Assembly: GCF_900196725.1 (NCBI RefSeq) | Contig: NZ_FZMP01000024.1 | Location: 1-51,231, forward strand | Direction of reading: 5' to 3' | Length of the DNA stretch: 51,231 bases | DNA from: Candidatus Methanoperedens nitratireducens | GTDB lineage: Archaea; Halobacteriota; Methanosarcinia; Methanosarcinales; Methanoperedenaceae | The notes under the pieces: generated by a model | Seen by the model: the letters and a program-made list of their open reading frames with translations, nothing else | Database searches by the model: none | Told to the model about the DNA's origin: nothing | Made by a program: the position numbers and the translations under genes | Shown here: piece after piece, positions 23,777 to 32,848 of the stretch | How the letters are laid out: the number at the start of each line of letters is the position of its first letter | Numbering within the stretch: position 1 is the stretch's first letter

Positions 23777-25269
23777 CTTAGCAAAGAGTCTAATTTGAGT
23801 TTATAAAAATCATCAACTTTCTCAATCAAATTTTTATCCAGTAATCGTGAAAGCAAATTATTCAAATCAATTTCAGTATTCAAAATATTCAATTTTTCAT
23901 TTAAATCAGCGGTGTCATGTTTTCTTTCAGATAAATAGTAAAGTATCAACGCTGAGATAAAGTCATTTTTATCAACCATATTTTTATTGAAAACTTTCAT
24001 CAACTTCGCAGTAATTTTACCTATCTCAAAAACAAATTTTTTAACTTCGATTTCTTTCCTGATAATCAACCGTGCAAAAAGCACCTTTACTTCTTGCTTT
24101 GATCGGAGGTCAAATCTCGAAGTAAGCATATCGCCGACAAAATTTTCAATTTTTTCTGCTAACTTGTTTTCAATATCAATACTTTCATCATAGATAGCAA
24201 GATATTGAGATTTAGCCTGCTCTAAAATTTCTGCATCGCTGCAAACCAAAATTGATTCTGTGTTTTCCCTCCAATATTGGTTAGTTTTATTGAATCCAAG
24301 ATTCATCTTGTTAAGATTAACTGAACTGACAATCAGATGTTTATCTGTAATGATGAGTTTTGCATGAATATCTTCAATCGTTCGAATACCAATATTTTGG
24401 GATAGAAGTTCACGAAGCATATTGTTCATTCTATCCTGAAAATCCATGCTGGTTGCGCCGCTTAATACTCTGATATCAAGCCCTTTCAACCGCATTTTAA
24501 CTAAAAAAGAAGAAAAATCCGTATCTGTAAAACTTTCTGCTGAAATATATGCAAATTCCGACGCGCTCGAAATTATTGACATGAAAAAGTTGCGTCCTCT
24601 GCAATCAAAGGGTGCCAAATATAATTTATCTTCTATTGGCACATTGGCAGGGCAAAGGAGTGAGGGATAATGACTGATCCAATGGTTCCTGTGCGTTTCT
24701 GTTTCTATGACTCTAGGTAATTCGAATAACGAAGAATTATTATCTACATCCATTATTTTTTGTTGAATAGTTCCGCTATACCCTGAATTTTCCCTAATAA
24801 ATAAATCAACAAGTTCCTCGAATTTATTATTGTATTCTTCAATTTTATTTAGCTCACCTTTAAAAATTAATACTGCATCAAGCTCTTGAGTTTGAGTGAA
24901 GTTCGCTGATAGCGCGATGGCACTCTTATCTGTTACAATAAATTTCCCATGAAATGAATACCATCTACCAACAGCGGTTGTGGTTCTTTCTGGATCTCCT
25001 ACATTCCATTTACAAAAATAAAGCCTTGCACCGTTTCTTTCAATATTTTGAAGCTGATTAGTAACTTCATTTCGGATATCCGCGTTAATACTGTCGTAAG
25101 GAAGTGTTAAGATTTCAACCCTGACTCCATCGCTTAATTTGTCGTTTAAAACATTGAATACCTCTTGGTTATGTATCTGAAAAACAGCAATTCGAATGAA
25201 TTCCTCTGCATCGTGTAATTCGTCAATTATTCTGTTAATTACATTTGTGCCGAATTCAAATACTTTCAT
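23773..25269 (-). CDS. Two-HKD phospholipase-D-fold protein, candidate restriction nuclease
   Basis: A 498-residue protein with two PLD-like domains. The first HKD motif is 'HGKFIVTDKSAIALSANFT' (~residues 108-126), the second 'HAKLIITDKHLIVSSVNL' (~299-316). The last ~130 residues are helical and look like a winged-helix or recognition domain. It is AT-richer than its neighbours. It is coupled to a DNA methyltransferase, recalling BfiI-type restriction enzymes that use a PLD fold. Other possibilities are a defence nuclease or helicase-associated PLD. Function is inferred. Confidence 0.85.
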   Translation of the reverse strand: MKVFEFGTNVINRIIDELHDAEEFIRIAVFQIHNQEVFNVLNDKLSDGVRVEILTLPYDSINADIRNEVTNQLQNIERNGARLYFCKWNVGDPERTTTAVGRWYSFHGKFIVTDKSAIALSANFTQTQELDAVLIFKGELNKIEEYNNKFEELVDLFIRENSGYSGTIQQKIMDVDNNSSLFELPRVIETETHRNHWISHYPSLLCPANVPIEDKLYLAPFDCRGRNFFMSIISSASEFAYISAESFTDTDFSSFLVKMRLKGLDIRVLSGATSMDFQDRMNNMLRELLSQNIGIRTIEDIHAKLIITDKHLIVSSVNLNKMNLGFNKTNQYWRENTESILVCSDAEILEQAKSQYLAIYDESIDIENKLAEKIENFVGDMLTSRFDLRSKQEVKVLFARLIIRKEIEVKKFVFEIGKITAKLMKVFNKNMVDKNDFISALILYYLSERKHDTADLNEKLNILNTEIDLNNLLSRLLDKNLIEKVDDFYKLKLDSLLR

Positions 25270-25370
25270 TTTTCTCCATGTACCCTGCCAGTTTGATAGT
25301 CTAAACGAATTATTTGTATATACATTCTTCTATTTGAGACCCTACATGCTTTTTATGCAGGTCTGTACAT

Positions 25371-26318
25371 TCATATCCCATACACCCTCACCGCCATCAC
25401 TTCCCTCAATACCTGCTCAGCGTTCTTCTTCGAAACCGCCTCCAAACTCTTCATTATCAGCGGATATTCATACCCTTCCGTGACCAGCTTTACCAGCCTC
25501 CCCTCGCCGCCTGCGATTACGTACCGTATATCCTTATGCCTCCCGACCATCGGGAGAAGCGCCTCTCTTACCTTATCTGCATGATGCCTGATGTCCTCTT
25601 CAACCAGGCTCTGGAAGCGCTTCTGGCTCCAGCCGCCTTTCGAGTGTTTCCCCATCACACTGCTTCTTATGACCTCGTGTTCAACAAAAGTCTCAGCCTC
25701 GATAATACCTATGAAGGTCTCGCCTGCATGGGCATTGATAACCAGCGCTTTTTCACCCGCCAGGTTCTTTTTTAACGGCTCGACGTTAAAGCGCCTGTCA
25801 AGTGAATAATTAGAATGCGTTACGGGAAATGCTGGGATTACCACCTGTTTGATAATCCTGTCAGTATCATAAAAAACAACCTTTCCTGTCGATGAGTCTA
25901 TTTTCTCTATCAGGTAAAGGTCTGAATTCTCAATTTCGGAAACTGCATCCTTCGCAATATCCTTAAAGTTATCATCTTTTGCCAGATAGATGGTTATCAG
26001 TGTGGAAGTCGCTGATTGCAATGAGCCGAGCAGGAAAAGGATATCCTCAAACCTGTTCCGGGACAGGTTCTCAGAAAAACGGAATTTCAACTCACCTGTA
26101 GTTTCTTTTTTAAGTTTCTGTATCTCGCTCTCAAGTGAAGAGACCTTCTGCCTCGCTTCATTCAGCTCCCGGTCAACTTCCTGTTTTGTCGCGACCGTTT
26201 TCTTTGCTTTTTCGTCCCTTTTTTCAAGCCGGAGCAGGAGTGTCCTGTTCTCTTCCTCAAGCCGGGTTATTTCCGCTTTCAGAGCATTTAACTCGTCTTT
26301 TTTGAACAGGTCAAACAA
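25371..26318 (-). CDS. Vms1/Ankzf1-like (VLRF1) peptidyl-tRNA hydrolase family protein
   Basis: A 315-residue protein. Residues ~8-70 form a long coiled coil. The C-terminal domain contains 'MGKHSKGGWSQKRFQSL' (~220-236), the glycine-rich loop with Gln characteristic of the archaeal VLRF1/eRF1-like family. Related Vms1 releases nascent chains from stalled ribosomes. It starts with TTG overlapping the Brix gene stop, at the 3' end of the exosome superoperon, consistent with a translation quality-control role. Confidence 0.85.
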   Translation of the reverse strand: MFDLFKKDELNALKAEITRLEEENRTLLLRLEKRDEKAKKTVATKQEVDRELNEARQKVSSLESEIQKLKKETTGELKFRFSENLSRNRFEDILFLLGSLQSATSTLITIYLAKDDNFKDIAKDAVSEIENSDLYLIEKIDSSTGKVVFYDTDRIIKQVVIPAFPVTHSNYSLDRRFNVEPLKKNLAGEKALVINAHAGETFIGIIEAETFVEHEVIRSSVMGKHSKGGWSQKRFQSLVEEDIRHHADKVREALLPMVGRHKDIRYVIAGGEGRLVKLVTEGYEYPLIMKSLEAVSKKNAEQVLREVMAVRVYGI

Positions 26319-26739
26319 TCCCTTCGCCTCTCTTGCCGAGCACTTTTAAGATGATAACGGGTGTATCTTTATCAATAAATTCGATTTTATCGTTCACACG
26401 GATAATCCTTTCTGAAGTTCCTTCCATCTTTAACCCTGATGCTTTGCTAAAAGCACTTGCCAGGGGAGATTCTCCTTCCACGGTCGGCTCCTCGCCGGGC
26501 CTGGTATCTTTTTCCGTTGAAACGCTGAAATATATGGAGAGGACGGAACTCCCGTTCGTATAAAAGTTAAAGCTCCCCGGGTTCCCTTTATGCTCGCCCA
26601 CCAATAAAAAAGGTTCATCCGCAAGCATCTCCAGGCTGGTTTTCCCGCGGGTAACGTACTCCCAGCCTGTAAACCTGCTCAAATGCTTGCAGAATATGCG
26701 TGTTTTTGAAGAAGGTTTACGCGCCGTGGTAATTATCAT
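26311..26739 (-). CDS. Archaeal Brix-domain ribosome biogenesis protein
   Basis: A 142-residue archaeal Brix protein, related to eukaryotic Imp4/Rpf. '[20 protein letters not shown]' at the N-terminus and '[19 protein letters not shown]' at ~45-63 are typical. The family binds rRNA during subunit assembly. It overlaps rpoP by 4 bases and the VLRF1 gene by 8, so it is embedded in the translation/RNA-processing operon. Confidence 0.9.
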   Translation of the reverse strand: MIITTARKPSSKTRIFCKHLSRFTGWEYVTRGKTSLEMLADEPFLLVGEHKGNPGSFNFYTNGSSVLSIYFSVSTEKDTRPGEEPTVEGESPLASAFSKASGLKMEGTSERIIRVNDKIEFIDKDTPVIILKVLGKRGEGIV

Positions 26740-26873
26740 TCGGCTTTAACGCGCTTGACAAGCACGGGTCTTTCCTTGACCAGGATGCGGTGTCCGCAGT
26801 AGGGACAGCGGATGCCGCTGTACTGATAGTCGATTTCGACCGGCCGCTTGCAGCGGGTACATTTATAGACCAT
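26736..26873 (-). CDS. rpoP: DNA-directed RNA polymerase subunit P (Rpo12)
   Basis: 45 residues, [18 protein letters not shown]..., with the zinc ribbon 'CTRC' and 'CPYC'. This is the archaeal RNA polymerase subunit P/Rpo12. The start at 26873 follows AAGGTAGAT; an upstream in-frame extension is not conserved in the family. It follows L37Ae by 7 bases and overlaps the Brix gene, the common archaeal order. Confidence 0.95.
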   Translation of the reverse strand: MVYKCTRCKRPVEIDYQYSGIRCPYCGHRILVKERPVLVKRVKAE

Positions 26874-26880
26874 ATCTACC

Positions 26881-27231
26881 TTATTCTTCTGGCTTCCGGG
26901 CTTCACCGGCTGGTTTGGTTTCAGCAGCAGGCACAGATTCGCTGGCAGGCATGATCGCAACTCTCTCACCCTGGACAGCTCTCAGGACCGTAAGGTGCGC
27001 CGAGGTCTGTGGTATGTAAGAGCCGCCTGCGAACGTGGCTTTGCACTTGGCGCACTGCCATATCCCCGTACCGACCCTTTTTACCTTTATCGCGCCGCAT
27101 TTTGAGCATGCATAATCCGCATTCGTCTTTTCTTCGATATCTGCCACGAGCTTTCTGTTTTTGGTTCCGTACCTGGTACCGAACCTGCCGGCGGACCTTG
27201 ATTTCCTTCCTTTCTTTTTGATTTCTGCCAT
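26881..27231 (-). CDS. rpl37ae: 50S ribosomal protein L37Ae
   Basis: A 116-residue L37Ae with the zinc ribbon '[22 protein letters not shown]' region at ~42-63 and the family's N-terminal 'GRFGTRYG'. The C-terminal ~28 residues are an Ala/Pro/Glu-rich extension ('[19 protein letters not shown]') that most L37Ae proteins lack. The gene starts 2 bases after the rrp42 stop. Confidence 0.96.
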   Translation of the reverse strand: MAEIKKKGRKSRSAGRFGTRYGTKNRKLVADIEEKTNADYACSKCGAIKVKRVGTGIWQCAKCKATFAGGSYIPQTSAHLTVLRAVQGERVAIMPASESVPAAETKPAGEARKPEE

Positions 27232-27233
27232 GA

Positions 27234-28019
27234 TTATATCACCAGGAACTTCTCTCTGATTTCTTTTGCCTTCTCAATTGCAATATCCACTATATAATTT
27301 ATCTGCTCCGTGGTGAGGGGATGTACTCCGCTCTTCTGCATGGCCGATATTGCCCCAGTCTGGTTGGAAGTGACCGTCAGCTTGGTCCCGGCTATGCTTT
27401 CTTCGTCCTGGGACGGGTCAAGCATTATTGAACCGCCTATCTCTACCGCTGTCACAGCCACCGGTACGTCCCTCATCGGGACGCTTGCATCCTCACCGAG
27501 GTCGTACCGTTTATTGGGAAGTTTGGACGTCAGGAGCGCAGCTACAGCCCCGAGTGAGGCTGCATCCATTATGTTCCCGCCGTCATCCAGAACATGGACG
27601 TCTATAAACACCATCCATACTTTTTCACCCGGTGTTATGCACAGCTTGGAAAGGTCAACAGCGCCGGATTCCCTCACGCCCCTGTCAACTACCCTCGCTA
27701 GCTCTATCGCGTCCTCCCTCGGTGGACCTGCCTCAAATACAGGTGATGCAAGCGGGATAAGCTCAAGATTCGTAATTATCACACCCATGTCCGGGGTATC
27801 AGGGAACGGTGCGCCAGGCTGGATCTTTACGCCAACGACCAGGTCCGTATCTCCAAGATGCACACGCGCAGACCCTTCGGCTTTGTTAATCACGTTCGTT
27901 TCTATCGTAATTTCCCTGTACTGGTCAAAGGCGCGCCCGTCCTCGCGCTCCCCCTTGACCATAAGATTGTAAATATAATCTTTACGGAGCTCTGTCACTA
28001 CCTCGTTACTCAACGACAT
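27234..28019 (-). CDS. rrp42: Exosome complex protein Rrp42
   Basis: About 261 residues of the RNase PH fold, the non-catalytic partner of Rrp41 in the archaeal exosome ring. '[14 protein letters not shown]'-type N-terminus, '[17 protein letters not shown]' and '[16 protein letters not shown]' are typical. The start overlaps the end of rrp41 by ~14 bases. The ATG at 28019 is preferred over the adjacent GTG. Confidence 0.96.
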   Translation of the reverse strand: MSLSNEVVTELRKDYIYNLMVKGEREDGRAFDQYREITIETNVINKAEGSARVHLGDTDLVVGVKIQPGAPFPDTPDMGVIITNLELIPLASPVFEAGPPREDAIELARVVDRGVRESGAVDLSKLCITPGEKVWMVFIDVHVLDDGGNIMDAASLGAVAALLTSKLPNKRYDLGEDASVPMRDVPVAVTAVEIGGSIMLDPSQDEESIAGTKLTVTSNQTGAISAMQKSGVHPLTTEQINYIVDIAIEKAKEIREKFLVI

Positions 28020-28737
28020 CACCTTCCGTCTGTGAGGCGTATTTCTCCATCAGCGCCGCCCTCTGGAGTTCGTATATAGCCTTGCACCCGTTCTTTGCAA
28101 GCTCAAACGCTTCCCCGAATTCCTCCCTGGTAAGGTGACCGTCCATCTGGAGAAGGGTAATGTTCCCCTCAGGCGTCATCGCTATAGGCATATCGGCCTG
28201 CCCGTAGTTATCTTCATCCTTGTTCAGGTCAAGAACCACGGTATCATCTATTTTACCTGCTGCACAGGCTGAGACAAGGCTTTTCATCGGTATGCCTGCA
28301 TCCGCGAGTGCTATGGATGCTGCGTTTATCCCTGCTGTCCTGGTGCCTGCATCCGCCTGGAGCACCTCTACGAAAATATCTATTGCAGAGCGCGGGAAAT
28401 ATTCTTGGAATATCACAGGTTCAAGTGACTCCCGGCTCACTTTGGATACTTCTATGCTTCTCCTGTCAGGTCCGGGACGCTTCCTCTCCTCGACCGAGAA
28501 CGATGCCATATTATACCTGTATCGCACAACTGCGCTGGTCGATTTCTGCATGTGGCGGGGATGCACTTCCCTCGGGCCGTAAACAGCCGCGATGACCTTA
28601 TTCCCGCCAAACTCAAAATAACATGAGCCGTCCGCTCTATTTAAAACGCCTACTTTGATCTTGATATGCCTTAACTCATCAGGTTTTCTACCATCAAGGC
28701 GAATTCCATTTTCAATTAACTTTTCTGGTTTAGCCAT
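28006..28737 (-). CDS. rrp41: Exosome complex exonuclease Rrp41
   Basis: A 243-residue RNase PH-type protein, the catalytic subunit of the archaeal exosome. '[15 protein letters not shown]' (N-terminus), '[23 protein letters not shown]' (by parts), '[10 protein letters not shown]' and the catalytic-site segment '[15 protein letters not shown]' (~170-184) are present. It degrades RNA 3' to 5' phosphorolytically and pairs with Rrp42, whose gene overlaps its end. Confidence 0.97.
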   Translation of the reverse strand: MAKPEKLIENGIRLDGRKPDELRHIKIKVGVLNRADGSCYFEFGGNKVIAAVYGPREVHPRHMQKSTSAVVRYRYNMASFSVEERKRPGPDRRSIEVSKVSRESLEPVIFQEYFPRSAIDIFVEVLQADAGTRTAGINAASIALADAGIPMKSLVSACAAGKIDDTVVLDLNKDEDNYGQADMPIAMTPEGNITLLQMDGHLTREEFGEAFELAKNGCKAIYELQRAALMEKYASQTEGDVVE

Positions 28738-28788
28738 AAAATTCCTCTTCTCTTTCTTCCTCTTTCTTTAAGATGTCATAAAAACGAA

Positions 28789-29625
28789 CTATTTATCATT
28801 ACCGAGGAGTTCATCAAGTATCCCTCCGGGTTTATTCTCAGCAGTTTTTTCCTCCTCTGCCGGCAGGGATTCCTTCTCATCTTCCATTTTCTCTTCTTGT
28901 TCCGCAGGCTCAGGTTCTTTTTTCTCCTGTTCTTCTTTCTCCGGTTCCTTTTCTTTGGGCTTCCCACCTTTCTCTTCTTTCAGGAACTTTGTTATCCTGT
29001 CAGTCAGGCCGGAGATATGCGTCTCTCTTTCTATCTTGAGAATTGCCCTGGCTGCCAGGTCCATGCCCTTATCCTTGCCTGTGATCCATACCCTGCCGTT
29101 CTGTCCTATAAATATGTTACAGCCGGTCTCATTTTTCAGCATCGCTATCATGGAGCCGCCCCTGCCGATCAATCGTGGGACCTTGGAAGGTGTCACTTCG
29201 ATGACGCGCCCTTCTTTTACAGGTCTTAATCTCTGGTCGTTCAGCGTCAGCTCGACTTTCATGTTGGCGTCCACATCCCTCACAAGGGTCATTATCGAAT
29301 CGCCGATATTGAGATATTTGGGCATATCCGAGCTCTCTATCCGCCTGGGGAACTCCGAGATATGCAGCAAACCCTCATAAGGCGACCTGATATCAACTAT
29401 CCAGTTAGAAAAGGCTATCTCTTTTATAACGCCTATTACCATGTCGCCAGCTCTTGGTATGTATTTTCCCGACAGCGGGACGACCCTGATGTGGTCTTTA
29501 AGCGACGCTATGCCGAAGACCGAGGAGAACACCTTCCCGTTCTCAACGTAGGTGCCTTCATCCGCCTGTTTTGCATCGTCAGATAGAAAATCACCTGGAA
29601 TAACTAGTTTTTTATCCATTTCCAT
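28789..29625 (-). CDS. rrp4: Exosome complex RNA-binding protein Rrp4
   Basis: About 278 residues. The N-terminal domain ('LVIPGDFL', 'YVENGKVFSSVFG'), S1 domain (~70-150) and KH domain ('LIGRGGSMIAMLKNETGCNI', ~155-175) form the exosome cap. The last ~75 residues are a highly charged Lys/Glu/Pro-rich tail of low complexity. The start overlaps the SBDS stop; three in-frame starts lie within 12 bases, and ATG 29625 has the best spaced GAGGT site. Confidence 0.95.
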   Translation of the reverse strand: MEMDKKLVIPGDFLSDDAKQADEGTYVENGKVFSSVFGIASLKDHIRVVPLSGKYIPRAGDMVIGVIKEIAFSNWIVDIRSPYEGLLHISEFPRRIESSDMPKYLNIGDSIMTLVRDVDANMKVELTLNDQRLRPVKEGRVIEVTPSKVPRLIGRGGSMIAMLKNETGCNIFIGQNGRVWITGKDKGMDLAARAILKIERETHISGLTDRITKFLKEEKGGKPKEKEPEKEEQEKKEPEPAEQEEKMEDEKESLPAEEEKTAENKPGGILDELLGNDK

Positions 29626-30320
29626 CACTTTATTAACCTCGTTTCTGCTGATCCCTTGGTGAGCCTGTTCAGGAGACTGTACAGTTCATCCTGCATGCCC
29701 GCCGGTATCGAGATAACTCCTATCCACGAACCGTCGTTCTGCCATTCCTGCTTTAGCAGGTTCCCGAACTTGGCTACGCCGCCGTATGCTTTTGCAGCAT
29801 ATTCCGACGGGAGCTTTATCGCGACCTTCACTTCCTCAAACCGTATGGGGATTATCGGTCGTATCGCTTTCATGGTGATATCGACCTGTTCTTCCACGCT
29901 CTTCATGGGGTCGATATGAATGCCTGCCTCATCCATCGCAGTTTCAATGCGCGCAGGGGGATGCGGCGCCTTTGTCTGGGGATTTATGGCGTTCCGGGCA
30001 ATAAAAGCGATCACCTGCTTCTTCTTATCTTCCTGTATCTTCCTTCGCTGCTCCGTGGTAAGCTGAAGCTCCCCTTCATTGATTATTTTTTCTGCGATCC
30101 TGACAGCATCAGTAGTCCCGAAAGCATTGATAACATCCTGCTCTGCCGGCCTGTCGCCGTTCTTTGCGTCTGAGAATACATCCTCAACCGCCAGAACGTC
30201 CTCGATCTTCACAGGGTCGCCTTTTTTAAAAGCCAGTGCTCCGTCCGGGTCAACAAAAACCTCGAATGTCTTGCCGTGGGTCTTGAGCCTCGCGATTATT
30301 GATTCGTCAAGCGCCACCAT
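29625..30320 (-). CDS. Ribosome assembly factor SBDS
   Basis: A 231-residue SBDS protein. 'MVALDESIIARLKTHGKTFEV' is the typical start of domain I, followed by 'LTTEQRRKIQEDKKKQVIAFIARNAINP' in domain II, given here by position ~80-110. It assists release of the anti-association factor from the large subunit. It lies between the proteasome and exosome genes as in many euryarchaea. Confidence 0.96.
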   Translation of the reverse strand: MVALDESIIARLKTHGKTFEVFVDPDGALAFKKGDPVKIEDVLAVEDVFSDAKNGDRPAEQDVINAFGTTDAVRIAEKIINEGELQLTTEQRRKIQEDKKKQVIAFIARNAINPQTKAPHPPARIETAMDEAGIHIDPMKSVEEQVDITMKAIRPIIPIRFEEVKVAIKLPSEYAAKAYGGVAKFGNLLKQEWQNDGSWIGVISIPAGMQDELYSLLNRLTKGSAETRLIK

Positions 30321-30326
30321 ATTGAC

Positions 30327-31100
30327 TCACTCTTCTTTTTTCTTTTCTTTTCCTTTCCCCTTGCTATCTGAAGCGTGTGCTTTTATGATCTTATCAACGT
30401 ATTCTTCTACTTCGGAGGGTTGAAGTTTCCTGAATTTCCTTGTCGCAAGCTCGATCACCCCGACCTCAATTGTCGAAGCGTTGAACACGCCTTCGGTAGT
30501 GCTGTAAAGTGCCTCAAGCCCGAGAATAATAGCATCGTTAAGATTAATATCATTAGTATATCTCTTCTCAAAGACCTCCATTGTCTCTGTCCGTCCCGAG
30601 CCTATTCCTGTGGCTTTGTATTCAAGCAATGCGCCGCTCGGGTCGGTCTCGAACAGCCGGGCGCGGCTGTCATCTACCCCTGCAATAAGAAGTGCGGTCC
30701 CAAAGGGTCTTACGCCGCCGTATTGAGTATATGTTTGTTTGAAGTCGCATATTTTTTTGGATATTGTCTCAACACCTATTGGTTCATCATAACTGACCCG
30801 GTTTATCTGCGCTTCCACGCGGGCGCGGTCTATGAGGGCGCGTGCATCAGCCACCAATCCGGAAGTAGCTGCTCCTATATGTTCATCTACCTGGAAAATC
30901 TTCTCTATGGACTCTGCCTCAAGCAATCTGCTTGTAACTCTCTTGTCCACCAGCAACGCCACTCCATCGGTCGCCTTTATTCCTACCGCCGTTGTTCCGC
31001 GTTTTACTGCCTCTCGTGCGTACTCCACCTGGAAAAGCCTGCCATCAGGACTGAATACTGTTATCGCCCTGTCATATCCCATCTGGGGTGCCATTTGCAT
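30327..31100 (-). CDS. psmA: Proteasome subunit alpha
   Basis: A 257-residue 20S proteasome alpha subunit. '[21 protein letters not shown]' (~8-28) is the alpha-type gate and N-terminal helix. '[20 protein letters not shown]' and '[21 protein letters not shown]' are conserved strands. A Lys-rich tail ends the protein. It forms the outer rings of the proteasome. A 200-base gap upstream probably holds its own promoter. Confidence 0.97.
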   Translation of the reverse strand: MQMAPQMGYDRAITVFSPDGRLFQVEYAREAVKRGTTAVGIKATDGVALLVDKRVTSRLLEAESIEKIFQVDEHIGAATSGLVADARALIDRARVEAQINRVSYDEPIGVETISKKICDFKQTYTQYGGVRPFGTALLIAGVDDSRARLFETDPSGALLEYKATGIGSGRTETMEVFEKRYTNDINLNDAIILGLEALYSTTEGVFNASTIEVGVIELATRKFRKLQPSEVEEYVDKIIKAHASDSKGKGKEKKKEE

Positions 31101-31303
31101 TATCTCATCTCCTTAGTTCAAAAACGTAATTCATATCTATTTATGTTCCTGCTATCTTTATTCTCACATTAAGAGGATTGTCTGGGAATATATCAATTTC
31201 GTTTTTTTACGAATCGATTTTTACTCCGCCCGGATTAATCTCCCGCAATCTCCATATCTAAATACGGGTCGTATTACGGGATATTGGTTTTCTCTATTCT
31301 CGG

Positions 31304-31651
31304 TCAAGGCTCTTTATTGAGTGGCTGCTGTATAAACTTTTCTATTGCTCCTTTAATAGTACCCGATATTCCGAGCACCTGAATGGAGACCCTGCTGCCA
31401 TGTATCTTGTTCATGCACGCAAGCGCGGCCCTTGTTTCAGTGGTCCTGTCTCTTGCGCAGCGGATAATCCCGTATCTCCCGTCGTATGACATGAGCCCGA
31501 AATTTATCTCGCTTGCTCCCGTATCCCCGAACAGTGAACATATCGAGTTCATGGTTTCCTCGCCTATTTCCTGCCGGGTTATTGTTTGCTCTGAGGTAAT
31601 TTCAAACGCGATATAGCGTTTTTTGTCGCGCAGTGTTGGAAGGGAACTCAT
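31304..31651 (-). CDS. rnp2: Ribonuclease P protein component 2 (Pop5/Rpp14 family)
   Basis: A 115-residue Rnp2: 'PTLRDKKRYIAFEI' at the N-terminus, 'YDGRYGIIRCARDRTTETRAAL' (by parts) in the core and 'VLGISGTIKGAIEKF' near the end. It binds RNase P RNA and activates tRNA 5' processing. It overlaps rnp3 by 4 bases, the standard archaeal pairing. Confidence 0.95.
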   Translation of the reverse strand: MSSLPTLRDKKRYIAFEITSEQTITRQEIGEETMNSICSLFGDTGASEINFGLMSYDGRYGIIRCARDRTTETRAALACMNKIHGSRVSIQVLGISGTIKGAIEKFIQQPLNKEP

Positions 31652-32316
31652 ATTATCTCGATGCCCTCCTGTATATAATCGGGGCTTTTCCTTCTCAGGA
31701 TATCAAGCGGGGCTGCGCTCATAGACCCGACCGCTTCTTCCTCAGTCATTCCGAAGAGGCTTGCAAGCGCTGCCATTTCTCTTGGCGAGCGGATGTCATA
31801 CCGGGAGGAGGGGGTGCCAGTGAGCAGCATCGCCAATCCGTACTTCCGCGTATATTTCAGGTTCGTCCTCATCATCCTCAATTCCCTGATGCGCGCATCT
31901 CCCCGCAGACGAATGATCGAACCAGCATTAAAACCAATGGCAACAGAATTGTCATATGCAGCCTTTGCAAGTACATGATTGAACTTTGCCGGCTGCAAAA
32001 GGATATCAAGCCCCGCCGTTTCCACAGCCGCACGGTTGAACTCCTCATCCCCGCCCCTTGCTATCAATATTTCCGCGCTTCCCCTGTACTTTTTTATCTC
32101 ATCCCTGAGTTTTGAAGATCTACAGGATATTTCGACAGAACGGTAAACTGAAAAGTTAGCTGGTATATTTTCCACACTATCTAATTTTGAGTTGACTATG
32201 GCGATTCCTGAATACCCGTATCTTTTAGCTTCGGATGCAAATATTATAAGCGAATCCTGGCTTTCCGGGATTAAGTGGACATTAAAATCGTAGAACCTGA
32301 CATCAAATAGCGACAT
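31648..32316 (-). CDS. rnp3: Ribonuclease P protein component 3 (Rpp30 family)
   Basis: About 222 residues of the Rpp30 TIM-barrel fold: 'MSLFDVRFYDFNVHLIPES' start, 'YGYSGIAIVNSKLDS', 'LARGGDEEFNRAAVE' and 'PAKFNHVLAKAAYDNSVAIGFN' by parts. I chose ATG 32316 because the family normally starts there; the open frame extends 24 more codons. It opens the minus-strand operon running to 25371. Confidence 0.93.
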   Translation of the reverse strand: MSLFDVRFYDFNVHLIPESQDSLIIFASEAKRYGYSGIAIVNSKLDSVENIPANFSVYRSVEISCRSSKLRDEIKKYRGSAEILIARGGDEEFNRAAVETAGLDILLQPAKFNHVLAKAAYDNSVAIGFNAGSIIRLRGDARIRELRMMRTNLKYTRKYGLAMLLTGTPSSRYDIRSPREMAALASLFGMTEEEAVGSMSAAPLDILRRKSPDYIQEGIEII

Positions 32317-32540
32317 TGTTCGGCTTAATAATTCTATCATATAGTAAAACTTTGCTAGCAGAGAAATTCTTGATAAAAACACACGCAACTTTCCGCTATA
32401 ATTTTTTTTACAAAATCAATTTAATTATAAGTTTATACAGCCAAAGGTCTATTTATAAACAATACAAAACTAAAATGGACATTAAAAACTGAAAAAAAAC
32501 TTCATGAACTATCGTTATATTTATACTGATAAAATTCCTA

Positions 32541-32690
32541 GAAGCACCCGGGTTAAGTATTGTCCGGGCGCCATCCCCTCCAACTCCCTCAATCAAAAGC
32601 GCTTGGCATACGATAGCAGGCCCGGGGAATCGGAGTGGGGGTTAACATGGTGTAAAAAAGGAGTTTACCAGCTACAGTAAACGTTAGTGC
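32541..32690 (+). other. GC-rich structured island, candidate non-coding RNA
   Basis: In the ~530-base intergenic gap 32317-32848, bases ~32541-32660 are GC-rich inside very AT-rich DNA. CCTCCAACTCC (32577-32587) can pair with GGAGTGGGG (32632-32640) with a bulge. CCGGGC near 32564 can pair with GCCCGG near 32619. A separate hairpin GTTTAC/GTAAAC lies at 32663-32682. No tRNA, SRP or RNase P signature is seen, and there is no convincing reading frame. Strand is a guess. Confidence 0.35.
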
Positions 32691-32774
32691 CATCGGCCTG
32701 TGTAGATAGCAGATATTTTGCACATTTTGTTATCCGGATGTCTGCGTTCGTCTCCGGTTAATTGAACTGAATAA

Positions 32775-32834
32775 TTCGGATAACCGAAATATTTAATATC
32801 TACTGTTACATTACTGTCTATTAGGCAAACCTAA
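32775..32834 (+). promoter_or_regulatory. DtxR-type operator boxes at the FTR1 promoter
   Basis: TTCGGATAACCGAA (32775-32788) runs directly into the TATA region (ATATTTAATATC). A second palindrome, TTAGGCAAACCTAA (32821-32834), sits near the expected transcription start and resembles DtxR/IdeR half-sites. Related boxes are at 36674-36687 and 37032-37045. Binding by the DtxR protein at 40096 would block TFB/TBP. Confidence 0.75.
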
Positions 32835-32848
32835 TAAGAGGAAGAATT

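Noticed and set aside
27310..27972. 220-residue plus-strand reading frame
   Set aside because: Antisense to rrp42; composition is that of a mirrored coding region and no domain is visible.
32541..32660. Possible tRNA, SRP RNA or RNase P RNA
   Set aside because: No T-loop GTTCRANNC, no acceptor stem with anticodon arm, and none of the conserved SRP or RNase P motifs could be found on either strand.
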